NCBI GenBank assembly: GCA_019054805.1
Contig: JAHQIY010000002.1
Coordinates: 124,001-188,000, forward strand
Direction of reading: 5' to 3'
Length of the DNA stretch: 64,000 nt
DNA from: Brachionus manjavacas
Lineage: Eukaryota; Rotifera; Eurotatoria; Ploima; Brachionidae
Part shown: positions 34,843-46,236 of the stretch, piece by piece
How the letters are laid out: each line of letters begins with the position of its first letter
Numbering within the stretch: position 1 is the first letter of the stretch
Notes under the pieces: model-generated
Told to the model about the DNA's origin: nothing
The model's input: only the letters and a program-made list of their open reading frames with translations
The model's database searches: none
Program-made: the position numbers and the translations under genes

Positions 34843-35307
34843 TTAGAAATTTAATTTTTTTTTTAAATGTTGATATTTACAACATAAAAAAATACTACAG
34901 CTTTCTGCAAAAATTAATAATAATAGTAATAAAATAAGATTAAAAAAATGAAAAGTATACATATCCGATTTGTAAATTTTTTTTAACCAGCAACGAATAT
35001 TCTTTGTTTTTTTACCATCTTCGGAAAACAAGTCAAATACTTCATTTTGCTTTTTTATCTTCTTTTTAATTGATATTAATTTAATTTTGTCTGGATAATA
35101 ATCCTGAATATCTTCCAAAAAAATGCTTACACCAAGGTCACCAATTGTTTTTTGTAATCAGAGCAACATGAATCATTCATTCATCTAGTTGCCCGTGTGA
35201 TGCTTCGGATAGTCTTTTTAGTTCTTCCAAATGATAAACATATTGATATAAATTAGATGCGAAAAAAAATATTTTGACATTATGAAATATTTGCCAATTC
35301 TAAAATT
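34843..35307 (-). pseudogene. Possible broken gene: helical protein with C-terminal membrane anchor
   Basis: I do not recognise this. After an acceptor-like ATTTTAG the minus strand reads a coding-like stretch (35307-35178) containing YQYVYHLEELKRLSEASHGQ and ending in LDE and a stop. In another frame, downstream, comes GVSIFLEDIQDYYPDKIK (about 35125-35070). It continues to FDLFSEDGKK, then a hydrophobic segment FNLILLLLLLIF and a Cys-rich tail (stop at 34843). No intron of normal size joins the two frames. Either a frameshift has killed a tail-anchored protein gene, or the splicing is unusual. Confidence 0.35.
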
Positions 35308-35429
35308 CTAAATATGATGAGAGAGATAGATAAATATTAATATAAAAAAAAAAATACTTAATCACATGAATTTTTATCATTTACAACCAAAAATTTGAAA
35401 ATTTTATTTTATTAATCAAAGAAACTAAA

Positions 35430-35966
35430 ATGAACACGAGTATGAAAAATAAACATATTTGTGATTAATCCTTTTTTAACTTTTTTATAAAAGCCTCTGG
35501 TCAACTATTAAATATTTATTTTGATCATGAAGCAATTCAAAAAGAAATAGAGTCGTTTGTAAAAGCCCATGAAGTTGTTTTTAAAAATTCTTTAAAAAAT
35601 TTGTTCAAAATTTTCAAAATTTAAGGAGAGCCCTGCAAGTTTTGACCTGGAGCCAAGTTTGTCTCACATCGACGATCTCCTGAAGGACTTGAATCGAAAC
35701 CGCGTCCCAGATGTAATCAATCTTTTGTCTAAAAATCAAATTCAATCCAAAATTAGCTCATTAAGTAGCCTATTGCTAACCTAATATGTGTTTATTAAAA
35801 AAAAAATTTTAGCCCAAGATTTCAAGACTTTGGTAGACAAGATTTTAACTGACATTGAACAAAAGGTAATTTTATTAAAACATAGCCTCTATTTTAAATC
35901 AATTTAAAGGAAAAAGAAAACCAAGAGAAAAAATATCAGAGACTAAAATCTAAACTAAAAATTTAA
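35430..35966 (+). CDS. Small helical protein of unknown function
   Basis: Five small exons join in phase: 35430-35439, 35494-35573 (or to 35558 if the more canonical GTAAAA donor is used), 35626-35764, 35813-35865 and 35910-35966. The product is 112 aa (107 aa with the alternative donor). It starts MNTTSGQLLNIYFDHEAIQK and contains SLSHIDDLLKDLNRNRV. It ends in a highly charged helix, TDIEQKEKENQEKKYQRL. Exon 3 has a CTAAC branch-point-like motif after its donor. All introns are 44-67 bp. It looks like a small coiled-coil subunit of some complex, but I cannot assign a family. It is transcribed towards Hv1 gene A, and the two stop codons are only 14 bp apart. Confidence 0.62.
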
Positions 35967-35980
35967 TTGAATAAAATTTA

Positions 35981-36892
35981 TTAATCATGAGCAATTTTAA
36001 AATCCTTTAATAAATCATCTTTTTTGTTCAGTTCCACTTTTAAATTCTCAATCTCTTTTATCAAAGCATTCATTCCTTGTTTGAGCTTATCTATTTTGGC
36101 TTCACACCGTCTCTCAACAGTCATTGTAAAACCTAAACAAAATTTATTTAATAAAAAAGATTAAAAATAAGTATTAGATACCATTGACAATTCTGATAAT
36201 CCTCCAAAAGCGAAAAATGGCGATTAAGCCGACTTAAATTAATAAAAAATTAAATAAATTATCATTTTTTGTTTTCAAAAAGAATTTTTCAAATAAATAC
36301 CTATCGCTGAAATAGCATCATCATGTTTTAGAACCACTATTTCAGCAATGAAACTAATAACTACGACAATGGCATCTAAAATTTCCAGCTTTGAATGTCG
36401 AAACTCATTGAAGACAAAAATTATCTTTAAAGCTATTTCGACCATAAAAATGCACAAAATCACAAATCCAAGATATTTGAAAACTTCTTCAGCAACATGG
36501 AGTGCGTGACTGTTGTTCTTATTTTCTGCTTCAATAATTAACTCAATGGTAACACATAAACTATCCAATATGACCATAACCACAATTGCCACATGCAGAT
36601 AATTAGACAGGAGAACCTTTCGAATTTTTTCTTTTATTGAAATATTTTGGTCATTGAGATGCAATGATGGTCCAAAAATGCTTTCCAAAAATTCTTCTTT
36701 TGACATGTTCAGAATGATGTTCTCTTTGTTCTTCTGAATATTTTCTTCTTCGATGGTATCATTTAAAGATTGCATATTGAAGGAATCTGTTGTCACTGAA
36801 TCCAAATCTGATTTTTTTAGTGCTGAATCGAAAACGTTTACCAGGCTGTCGGTAAATCTACTACGATTTTCGATAGACGATCCTCTGCTCAT
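35981..36892 (-). CDS. HVCN1: Voltage-gated proton channel, Hv1 type (gene A)
   Basis: Three exons (36301-36892, 36182-36232, 35981-36132) join in phase to 264 aa. After a ~95-residue cytosolic N-terminus come four membrane helices of a voltage-sensor domain and a C-terminal coiled coil (ERRCEAKIDKLKQGMNALIK), which in Hv1 makes the dimer. Equivalents of the human residues are D110 in S1 (selectivity, D112), E152 and K156 in S2, D173 and E184 in S3 (human D174, D185), and R205, R208, R211 and N214 in FRFWRIIRIVN of S4. The RxWRxxRxxN signature marks it as a proton channel rather than another voltage sensor. The only change at these sites is D185 to E. The S1-S2 loop (EAENKNNSHALHV) is short. 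A ~500-bp part is almost identical to gene B. Confidence 0.93.
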
Positions 36893-38699
36893 TTAAATAT
36901 TTTTGACAATTTTTAGACGCTGAGAGGTAAATATAATTCATATGACAGGCTTATCTTTTATTATTTTTTAAAATAAAATAAATGCACAAATTTTTCAAAC
37001 AAAAATTTATTTTGGACGGTACAAAAATTAAAATAGAAGGGATTCAAATGAATTTCTTTCGTGAAGAGAACTTTTTGTCAAATTTTAGTAGCCAAATTCA
37101 TTAGAATCCCATTTTTTTCTAATTCTGGTAAATGCAGAAATTTAAAGTGCTAGCAGGTCAAAAAATCACACATCAAGCACTTTTCAATTTTTTTTACTTT
37201 GATATTTATTAAATTAAGAAAATAAATTTTGAATACATACAATGATCTTCTTTGCTTTACAGTCATCAAAAGAAATTATTATTCTTTAATAAACAATTGA
37301 GATGATCATTACATTGATTGAATTCTATGTGCTAAATATCTAATTAAATTAAAGCGCTTTTTCCAAACTAGTATTTTTCATTTTTTTTAATAAATAATCA
37401 TTTTAAAAAATTTAATGAGCAATTCGTTGAATCACACTCTTAATTAAGTTTAAAAATACAAATTAATTAATTTAAGGATTTTTTTCTGCTAAATTTGACA
37501 ATTTTGTTTCAAAAATGGCATCTAAATTTTCTTCAATTTGAAATTTGATTCCATTTAGAAATGATGAGGAGAGAAGCAACTGTCGATGCCACATGATGTA
37601 ACACATACCTTTTCAACAAAAAATTCTTCTTTTTAAATCTTTCATATAAGTAACATGAAGGTTCTTGGTAAAAAAATATCAAAAAAAATAAAAATTAAAT
37701 TTTGAAAAAAGTAAACCATTTAAATTTTTAAAATTTCAATAAAAAATAAAAAAGTCTTACTCTAGTAAGATTTATTTGATAGGATTTTAAGAAGCAACAA
37801 ATCAATCAATTATTACATGAAAAAAGATGAATATATGAAAGATTAAAATAAAAAAAACTTAACCTTTAATTTATTCATCTTTATGATGAATAAATTTTTT
37901 TTTTCAAAAAATCAAATTATTTGTTAAAAAAAAATTTTAATGTTGTTTTATTTTATCACAGTATTAAAAATTATCAATTTCTAATCCTTATTAAATTCTC
38001 AATACTTACTTGATCTTACCAGTTTAAAAACTTAACTTATTATCACTGATTTTACAAATTTTTAACCATTTTTACAACAAAGAAAATAAATGTAAGTTGA
38101 AAAATAAAATCTAAATGAAGATTTGGCCTCTTCAATTAAATAAAAATGACAATGTTATTACTGATCACAAATATCAACCAAGTCAAAACAATTAAAAATA
38201 AAGAATTGTATTTGGATTTGGCAATCAAAACATTTGTAACCCTATTAATGTAAATTCACTTTTTCAGCAGACACCTATACAGTAAATATTTTGATAAATC
38301 GAAATCAATTCGGATAATAAATCGACCATTAAGCCAAAAATCTGAACGTTTTCAATTCATGTATTTATTGAATAAGATTTGGATAATAAATTTTTATTAA
38401 AAAATATTTTTTTTTTAAATTTTGTATTTGAGCTTATTAAAATTTTTAGAAATTCTGAATATTTGAAATTTTTTTTTAATAATGGCTTTTCTAAATTTTA
38501 TATCTATTTTTCTTTAAAAGTAAATTTATAAAATATTAGTCTCAGTTATAAAAAAAATATTGGTAAAGAGATAATTCAATATAATAGATTATTTTTAGTC
38601 ATTTAATTATCTTTAGTTTAATAGTCAATTTTGGAATTTTATCAATCGATCGAAGTCGATTATCAACACCAATTAGCTAGGAGTTAAATATCCTGATGT
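36893..38699. other. Upstream of Hv1 gene A, no gene seen
   Basis: AT-rich sequence with no exon or recognised repeat. It contains the presumed promoter of gene A, but I see no clear core motif. Confidence 0.5.
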
Positions 38700-38943
38700 A
38701 TTATTAGCTCGCCTCTTATTCTTCTTGTGAACAAGTCTGTAATGTTAGATGATTAAGCTTGTGTCCTTATGATCTGTTTTTCAGCTCTGGGACTAGTTTT
38801 GTCGCCCTTCTTTGTACATTTTAGAGTACTTTTTGATCGTCCTATAAGTTTGGGCACCAGACCGGCACTGCAAACTCAAGATGTATTTTTAGAGCACAGT
38901 AATTTCGATCAACGTGTGTAAAAGTCCATCTGATCATATCTAA

Positions 38944-39001
38944 CTTGAGCAAGAGAGGGGTCTAATGAAATTATAATTGCTAGACCCCTCTCTTGCTCAA
39001 G
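38944..39001. repeat. Perfect 21-bp hairpin
   Basis: CTTGAGCAAGAGAGGGGTCT plus A at 38944-38964 is repeated as its exact inverse complement at 38981-39001, with a 16-base loop. It lies within the decayed LINE. It could be a small foldback insertion or a template-switch scar. Confidence 0.8.
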
Positions 39002-39040
39002 AACGTACGTTTGATAGCTCATTGTGTCTTAAATGCCAAA

Positions 39041-39042
<2 letters not shown>

Positions 39043-39081
<39 letters not shown>
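39043..39081. repeat. Trinucleotide microsatellite (TAA)n
   Basis: About thirteen uninterrupted TAA/AAT units lie directly beside the hairpin in the LINE relic. Confidence 0.9.
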
Positions 39082-39085
<4 letters not shown>

Positions 39086-39619
39086 TTTGAGGGGAGCCTC
39101 GGGAAGCACAGAATGGAGCTAAGTCCTTCTATTTGGTCAATCGAATGGAAAAAACGGATAAAAAAATTAAAAAGGAGATTTTTATGAAAAAAGTGAAATT
39201 TAAAGATCATTTAAAAAAGATTCGAATATTTGAATTAGTGAATTGAATTTTGCATTGCAGTTTTTAACTGTGAGTACATTCCAAAATTGATGGGCATACA
39301 TTTTTTTTCGATGGGGACCATGTATTTGCATTTTCATACATTTAACTTTGTACACCACAATTTCGTCCACTTTGACAATTCGTCATGATCTCATTTAAGG
39401 GATGCTATTGAATCTGTAATTGTTGACATTATTTTTGTGTCGTCGGCGTACAGTTTGCCTTTATTCTTTATCCTTTCTGACATGTCATTGATAAATAACA
39501 CGAAGAGTAGTGGTCTAAGGACTGAGCCCTGTGGAACATCACTTACTACTAAAACGCTGCGCTACGCAGTTCAATTCTTGGTTTTCCTCCAGTTAAAAAG
39601 CTATCTATCTATTTTACAG

Positions 39620-40599
39620 TAAGCCTTTAGTTTTCGCAGATGTGGTTTATGAGGGAGAGAACTGGTAGACCGGTTCCCTAATACCGGTTTCAAAATAAAA
39701 CCGGTTTCAAGATTTTAAAGCTGTTTTTTTCGAAAAAAATTTTTTTTAATTAAATAGAGTTATAATTCAAAGAATAAATAAAAAAAAATGTTGAAAAATA
39801 TTATTCTTAATAAAAACAATATTTTGATTATGAATTTTTTGACCAAGAGTTCAAACACATTAGATTTTTTACGCTTTTTGGGTTTAATGATGTCCTTTCA
39901 TTTGTGATTGTTAATCCAGCTGCCGAAAAAGTTTGTTCGCAGGAGACACTAGTAGGACTAAAGCTTAAATAATCTCTAGGGGTTCTTTTTAAATATTTAA
40001 GGTTTGATTTTGACCACCATGCAATTTCATCGAAACCAGGTAGGTTTTCCCCTTTAGGCGAGTTAAGATACTGAATAAGCTCTGATGATAATCAAGTGTT
40101 CGTAACGTAGTTTTTTTATTTAATAAAATCCTTTCAATAATTGTCATTTATTTTTCGTTTAAACAAAAAAATTTAAAAAGCATAAAGATTTTAAAAAATA
40201 ATTTAGTCCCCTTTTTTATTAACATTTTTCTCGTTTGAGTTTGAAGTATCATTAACATTCGGACTGCGTTCCCTCCGCACCTCTCCTGATTTGTTTGTTT
40301 ACCTTGATTTAAGATAAGCGTTGATTTTTTTTATAACTTTTTTATTTAACAGCTAGTACAGAGAGTACAAAAGGATATAAGTATTATTTTCCTTTGTAGG
40401 TTTTTTTGCTATCGTAAAATCAACATTTAAAAATTTGTCGTTTTTGTTTCCGTAATGGGTCTATAGACTAAGGAATGACAAAACTTTAATTGGCCTTGAA
40501 AGGCCTAATAGTTGATTACATTAATTATAGTAATAAAAATAAAACAATTTAAATTTTGAATCACTTGTATTTTTTTAATGTTGGTTTCTGTGAGTGAAT
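39620..40599. other. No gene seen
   Basis: Mixed repeat-like sequence between two LINE relics. I see no coding exon or clear element ends, apart from a CCGGTTTC-type repetition near 39670-39710. Confidence 0.45.
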
Positions 40600-42065
40600 T
40601 TTAACAAGGAAAAGAATAATCGAGAATTGATCCTATTAAGGATTTGTATAGATTTCCTAATGTTTTGGGTTTAAGGCCACATTTTTTATTCGATAGATAT
40701 TTAATAATATTTAGTCTTGAGTTACAGCGCTCTTTTATCTCATCCAGCATTAAACTAAATGTAAGTTTTGAGTCTAATGTAATTCCTAAGAACTTAACTT
40801 TTTCTTTTAGATTTAAACTGTTTTCATATAATTTTAGGTCAATATTAGTTTTTTTTCTAGAGTTTTTTTCAAAGATCGTGTAGCATGAATTTTCAAAAGA
40901 CATTTTCATTTTCCATTCGAAGCCATTTTTAAATTTCTTTTAAGTACTCATTAATTAAGCTCTCGAGATTTCCTTTCTTTTTAAAAATGAAAAAGGTAGC
41001 TAAGTCATCTTCAAAAAGAAGAGAGTATTGGCTATTAGTCTTATTTCTTTTAGGTATGTCATTATTGAAAATGCTGAAAAGAAGCGGACTAATTACTGAT
41101 CCTTGTGAAACCCCTGCTTTAATTAAGTATTGGTCACTCAAATGTCCGTTTACTTTACTATAAAAGATCTGCAATCGAGAAATGATCTGATCCGGTAAAT
41201 AAGATAAGGAGGAAGATTAGTTTTAATTAGCTTGTAAATTAGTCCATCATGCCAAACTCTATCAAAGGCTTAAAGAAATGTCAAAATATAAACAGCAGAC
41301 TTTTTTCTTTCTATTAATAGATTCTACTACTTTTTGTAAAAGAAAATAAAGATTATCCGCTGTGCGCCTATGTTTTCTAAATCCTGATTCCTCATTCATA
41401 AGTAGATTATTTCTTTCAAGAAAATGGTATATTCGTGTATAAATAATACGTTCAAGTAACTTACCAAGGCAACTTGTCATACTAATAGGACGATAGTCAG
41501 AAGGGTCCTCAGTGGGAGGAGATTTCTTTGGGATCATAGTTATACAAGCTTTTTTCCAGGTTTTAGGGACATTACCTTGTTCCAAACTCATGTTAAAAAG
41601 ATGACTTAATTCAACTAAAGACTCATAAGAGAGATTTTTTAAAATTTTGTTGTGGATGTCATCTATACCTGATCCTGAAACTTCTTTTAACTTTTTTAAA
41701 GAGGATGCAATTTCTGAAACAGTAATTGGTTCAATCAGATTATTTAGTACATTATTTTTTTTTAGGAAACCTGAGATTGTATCTTCTATTTCAGTATCAC
41801 TCTCAGATATATCTAAATCTAAATGAAGACTAAAATTTGTCTTTAAGATGTTTCCGAAGATTTCTCCTTTATCTTTATCTGTATTGAACCATTTTCCATC
41901 TTTAATTAAAATGGGAATTTGCCTCGAACATTTCTTTGATCTAAATTTGTTTATTTTTCTCCAAAATGGTCTGCTTGATAATGTGTTTTTTTCCCATTTT
42001 ATTAAAAAACTCTTGCCAGTTTTGGTTCCAAAAATCCTTTAAATTTGAACGTAACTCAGATGTTA

Positions 42066-43937
42066 ACGTAATTGCTCGATTTTAGTGACATGTCACTATA
42101 GTTGGGTATTCGGCTAAAGTGACTATTTATCGAACACTGGTTTTCATTTTAACCTTTTACGACTAATGCGACATGTCACTATAGTCGAAAAAGACCTAAA
42201 AATGACGATTTTTACAAAATTTAGTGTCCAAGTTAGTGACATGTCACTAAAGTCAAAAAAAGGCTTAAAATATCATTTAAAAATTGTAAAGTATGAGTAA
42301 AAGGTTTAGTTTTGATAGATTTGTTTTTTTTTTATATAAATATAACAGCATTAATTAAAATATTTGGATAATAATCCAATCTTGTAATATACAAAAACGG
42401 CCTCAAAAATATCGTTAAAAGGCTTATAAAATGTATTGTATATTAAAAGGATGGATTATATATACCAAAATTATTTTTCCAAAAATATATTATAAAATTT
42501 TTATTCATATGGATTTTTATCTGCTGATTTAGAAAAATATTAATATTAAACTTTATTTAGTTAAAATTAAAAAATAAAATAAGTTAAAATTAAACTTTAT
42601 TTATAGCGGTTCTAATAAAAACGCAGCGCCAACGATCCGGCCGGTCTAAATCTGCCATGTCATGCCGTCCGACAGAACTGTCCGGTCTAGGCGTTCAATA
42701 TTTTATTTTAGAAAAAAATTTATTTATTTTTTATCAAAAATTAAAAAAAAATACTAAATATTTTTCATATGAGGATTTCTTAATGGGAGCTTATTATCCA
42801 AAATGAGTTATCATTTTGAAATCTTAAAGTAAAATTTTGCCCAACTAGGAAATTCTCAGGAAAATATTTATCAATTTATAATAAATAATAAGTATCTTAA
42901 TAAAATTGTATAAAATATTGAACGCCTAGGTCGTCCGGCAATATCTGAAGGTGTGGACGGCTAAGTCAGCCGTGTAAGTCGGTTAGGTCGGATGGGTCGA
43001 CTGGTAACCGAATATGTCGTGCATATTCAATGGAATTCAAAAGAGCCGCAATTAGGCATTACGAAACATTTAAAAATTTTACTTATAGTTTTATCCTTAA
43101 ATTTTATGTATTTGATTGATGTTATAAAAAGGGATTGATTGTAATTGTAACCAAACTAATTTAATTGGTAACTAAACACGCCTTTACATGAGAAACTTAA
43201 ATCAATTAATCAATTAATTTTTTTACTTATATTTTTTCAAGGATTATCTTGGGAATTTATTTTTAATTGTGTGTATGTAATTTCCTGTTCATGGAAAACT
43301 CTGAACATCCTGAACATAATTTAAATAATTTAAATTTTTTTGTCCAAATTAACATGTAGAAATTTCCAAGTCGAATTTATTTTCCAGATCACCAGCTCCA
43401 TCTAAGTCGCATATTTTTTAAAATAGTACTGGACTCAAACGTTTTTTAAAGGAATAGCTATTTTTAAATCTCCGAAAAAGATGCTTGTTTTCATGTGAAA
43501 GATGTAAAAACTGGATTTGTGGAAATTGTTTTCCAAAGAGTTTCAAACAAAATTATTCATTTTATTGACCAAACTGTAAATAACATAAAAATATTTTAGG
43601 ATTATTAGACAATAGCTTTTTTTAATTTTATAGGTCAATTTCTGGTTTTTTATTCTTGCGTAAAATTCGCTAAATAAAATAAAAAATATCTTATTTGTTA
43701 AACACTTTCTTGTTATCCAAACAAAAACTAATAAAAAATAGCTTAATTACTTAAAACATCATTTTAAGCCTTTTTTTGACTATAGTGACATATCACAAAT
43801 TTGGACACTAAATTTTGTAAAAATCGTCATTTTTAGGCCTTTTTCGACTATAGTGGCATGTCGCATTAGTCGAAAAAGGTCAAAATGGAAACCAGTGTTC
43901 GATAAATAGTGACATGTCACTAAAATCGAGCAATTAC
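42066..43937. mobile_element. 1.87-kb DNA element with ~190-bp inverted ends
   Basis: The element is bounded by ACGTAATTGCTCGATTTTAG and its inverse complement, with GTTA on both sides (42062-42065 and 43938-43941) as a likely 4-bp target-site duplication. Each arm contains several copies of the 14-bp palindrome AGTGACATGTCACT or close variants, and CGAAAAAGACCTAAAAATGA. These are likely binding sites for a transposase supplied in trans. I find no transposase frame, so it is non-autonomous. It inserted into the family-J LINE and is therefore younger than it. Confidence 0.8.
42610..43020. repeat. GC-rich inverted arms nested in the DNA element
   Basis: TCTAGGCGTTCAATATTTTA near 42685 is matched by its inverse complement near 42915. 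Outside these arms are GC-rich stretches (CGATCCGGCCGGTCTA, then GTCGTCCGG and GTCGGATGGGTCGACTGG) that stand out in AT-rich surroundings. This may be a second small element inside the first. Confidence 0.5.
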
Positions 43938-44967
43938 GTTAGCTTATTAAATGTCATTTTTAGAGAAGGACATCTTGTTTTCTGAAAAAGTCTTCGAACT
44001 TTCCTACGTTCCTTAATTAATAATTCAATGTTCTTCGGTATACTCGATTTAAAAAATTTCTGAGATTCAAAAGGAATACTTTTTTGAGCCGCATTCATGA
44101 TTTTCAATGAAATTAGTTCATCAAGTTTATCAATATTTGTAAGAGAATTAATGTTTAGGCTTGAGGATCTAAGTAGTTCTTTGAAAAATCCCCAGTTCGC
44201 TTTTTTGAAATCAAAGTTAGAACTTGGTGACTTAACTGCTATATAATGCTCAATTGATATGTATGTCTGGATTGGAAAATGGTCACTTAATATATCATGA
44301 TCCTGCAAGACTTTGAAGTCCAATATTTTATCTGCTAATGAGGATGGTATCAGAAAAAAGATCAAGTATTTCAAAATGTTCAGATTTAAATCTATTAAAT
44401 GTTGGCGTCCTATCATTAATTACAGAGAGGTTTAGTTTGCTAAGTATTTTCTCTAGAATTTGACCATTTTCATTTTCACCGAAACAACCTAAGCTTTTAG
44501 CTTTCGCATTTAGTAATTCCTTGTTAAAATTATCAGGTAAAAAATGGAATCTGAATATCGAGTACTTTTTCGTATTCGGTAATTTGTTCGCATCTTCGAG
44601 TTTGAACATGACTCCATTTACTGATATTGGACGCTCAAAGACACTTTGAACTTGGAAAGCTTGTTGGAATCTAATAATCCATATTTTGTTCGATGAAAAA
44701 TTATAAACAGCTGTAATTTATTTGAATTCTGCTTCGTTGAGTACGCTTCTCAGTTGTTGGAAGATGGTATGATGACTAACAGGTCTTTCCAACTTTTTTA
44801 GATTCAGTTTAACCGAATTCTTAAAAGTCCAACGTTGAAACTCGCCTGGACTTTCGGCCGAACCTTCCATCAGTTTTTTTTTGATCACGTGATGACGCTA
44901 TAAATTTAATTTTCAAATTTACAAAGCCAAACGATTTTTTAAATTAAAAAAATATGTTAAAATAAGT

Positions 44968-45150
44968 TCAAGATTTTTATTTTTATGTGACTTAAAAATC
45001 ATTAATTTGTTGTAAAAATAATTGATTAGTCAATCAAAAAGTATTTTTGTCACTCAAATCATTATTTTATCAGTCAATTAATTTATTTGTCATCAAATGT
45101 AGTTTTTTTGTCAGTCCATTAATTGATGGCTTTAATGAATTAAAAGTTTT
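44968..45150 (-). repeat. TGACAAA-rich interspersed repeat, copy 1
   Basis: The minus strand reads CTGACAAAAAAACTACATTT, then GACAAATAAATTAATTGACT, and so on. This is the same order of phrases as 51255-51478 on the plus strand. Short TGACAAAxAA units recur inside. It lies downstream of Hv1 gene B. Confidence 0.55.
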
Positions 45151-45381
45151 TTATTTTTCAATTATTTATTTAAAGATTTTAAAAAAGTAAAAAATTAACT
45201 TAAAATAGATTGTTTGATATTTAACTTATTTTTGGCTTGTTATTAATAAGAATTAAAAAAAAAGTTTTTTTTTGAAAAAGATTTTTTGATTTAAAACCAT
45301 ATTAGCATACTTCGAAGAATAAAAAATTATTCGTCAGATTTTAACATCTTTTTTTTCGATCTTATTGTTTAAAAAGTCTTT

Positions 45382-46087
45382 TTAGTTGCCAATGTTTCCT
45401 TTGCTTTTCAATTCTTCTTCCAAAACCGCTATGCGATTGTTTAAAATCTCTATATTCTGATTAAGTTTTAAAATTTTTGATTCACATTGATCTTCGACAA
45501 CCAAAACAAAGCCTGGATAAAGTTTTTTTTGTTTTTCGTAATAAATAAATGTAAAATTTACCATTGACAATTCTGATAATCCTCCAAAAGCGAAAAATGG
45601 CGATTAAGCCGACTAAAAATAAAAACAAAATTAAATATATTATCATTTTTTGTTTTCAAAAAGAATTTTTCAAATAAATACCTATCGCAGAAATAGCATC
45701 ATCATGTTTTAGAACCACTATTTCAGCAATGAAACTAATAACTACGACAATGGCGTCTAAAATTTCCAGCTTTGAATGTCGAAACTCATTGAAGACAAAA
45801 ATTATCTTTAAAGCTATTTCGACCATAAAAATGCACAAAATCACAAATCCAAGATATTTGAAAACTTCTTCAGCAACATGGAGTGCGTGACTGTTGTTCT
45901 TATTTTCTGCTTCAATAATTAACTCAATGGTAACACATAAACTATCCAATATGACCATAACCACAATTGCCACATGCAGATAATTAGACAGGAGAACCTT
46001 TCGAATTTTTTCTTTTATTGAAATATTTTGGTCATTGAGATGCAATGATGGTCCAAAAATTCTTAATAAAAAATTTTTTTTGGACAT
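45382..46087 (-). CDS. HVCN1: Voltage-gated proton channel, Hv1 type (gene B)
   Basis: Three exons (45682-46087, 45562-45612, 45382-45512) join in phase to 195 aa. The four-helix domain is practically that of gene A (D48, E90, K94, D111, E122, then R143, R146, R149 and N152 in FRFWRIIRIVN). The N-terminus is reduced to about 33 residues (MSKKNFLLRIFGP) and the C-terminal coiled coil is unrelated in detail (DQCESKILKLNQNIEILNNR). Only exon 2, intron 1 and most of exon 1 match gene A, so the shared block looks recent while the ends are B's own. An in-frame TGA lies just upstream of the ATG. It lies 149 bp downstream of gene C on the same strand. Confidence 0.9.
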
Positions 46088-46236
46088 GTTTTTAAATCAA
46101 AATTAAATCAAATTTATTTAAGGAAATACTCAAAATTTTAGCAAGAAAAAACTTCTTTTATTACTCAAATATTTTAAAGCACCTTTTGAAATTAATTTTG
46201 GACTTTAAAAACAATCTAAGCACAAAGATTAAACAC

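Larger units (their letters stand above)
38700..39600 (-). mobile_element. CR1-like LINE, decayed
   Basis: The minus strand keeps reverse transcriptase motif B and C blocks, SDVPQGSVLRPLLFVLFIND and GKLYADDTKIMST (about 39560-39420). Remnants of NxCKYMV (about 39330) and LEFAVPVWCPN with VQRRATKLVPELKN (about 38890-38790) follow in order. It is interrupted by a short perfect hairpin and an ATA-type microsatellite. Many stops show it is inactive. Confidence 0.72.
40600..44610 (-). mobile_element. Jockey-like LINE (family J), split by a DNA element
   Basis: From high to low coordinates the minus strand encodes an endonuclease (44609-43950; NLSVINDRTPTFN, HDILSDHFPIQ), a linker, and a reverse transcriptase. 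The reverse transcriptase has PSDYRPISMTSCLGKLLERI near 41490, FRKHRRTADNL and SQGSVISPLLFSIF near 41100. Its active site reads SLLFEDDLATF, that is FEDD instead of FADD. The C-terminus (SLIGSILDYS) is near 40610. The frame is broken at several points. Around 42064-43941 it is interrupted by a separate inverted-repeat element. Restoring the sequence across that insert gives a continuous NKLTSELRSN. Confidence 0.8.

Noticed and set aside
39437..39622. 61-codon frame on the plus strand
   Set aside because: It is the complement of the reverse transcriptase motif B and C region of the minus-strand LINE.
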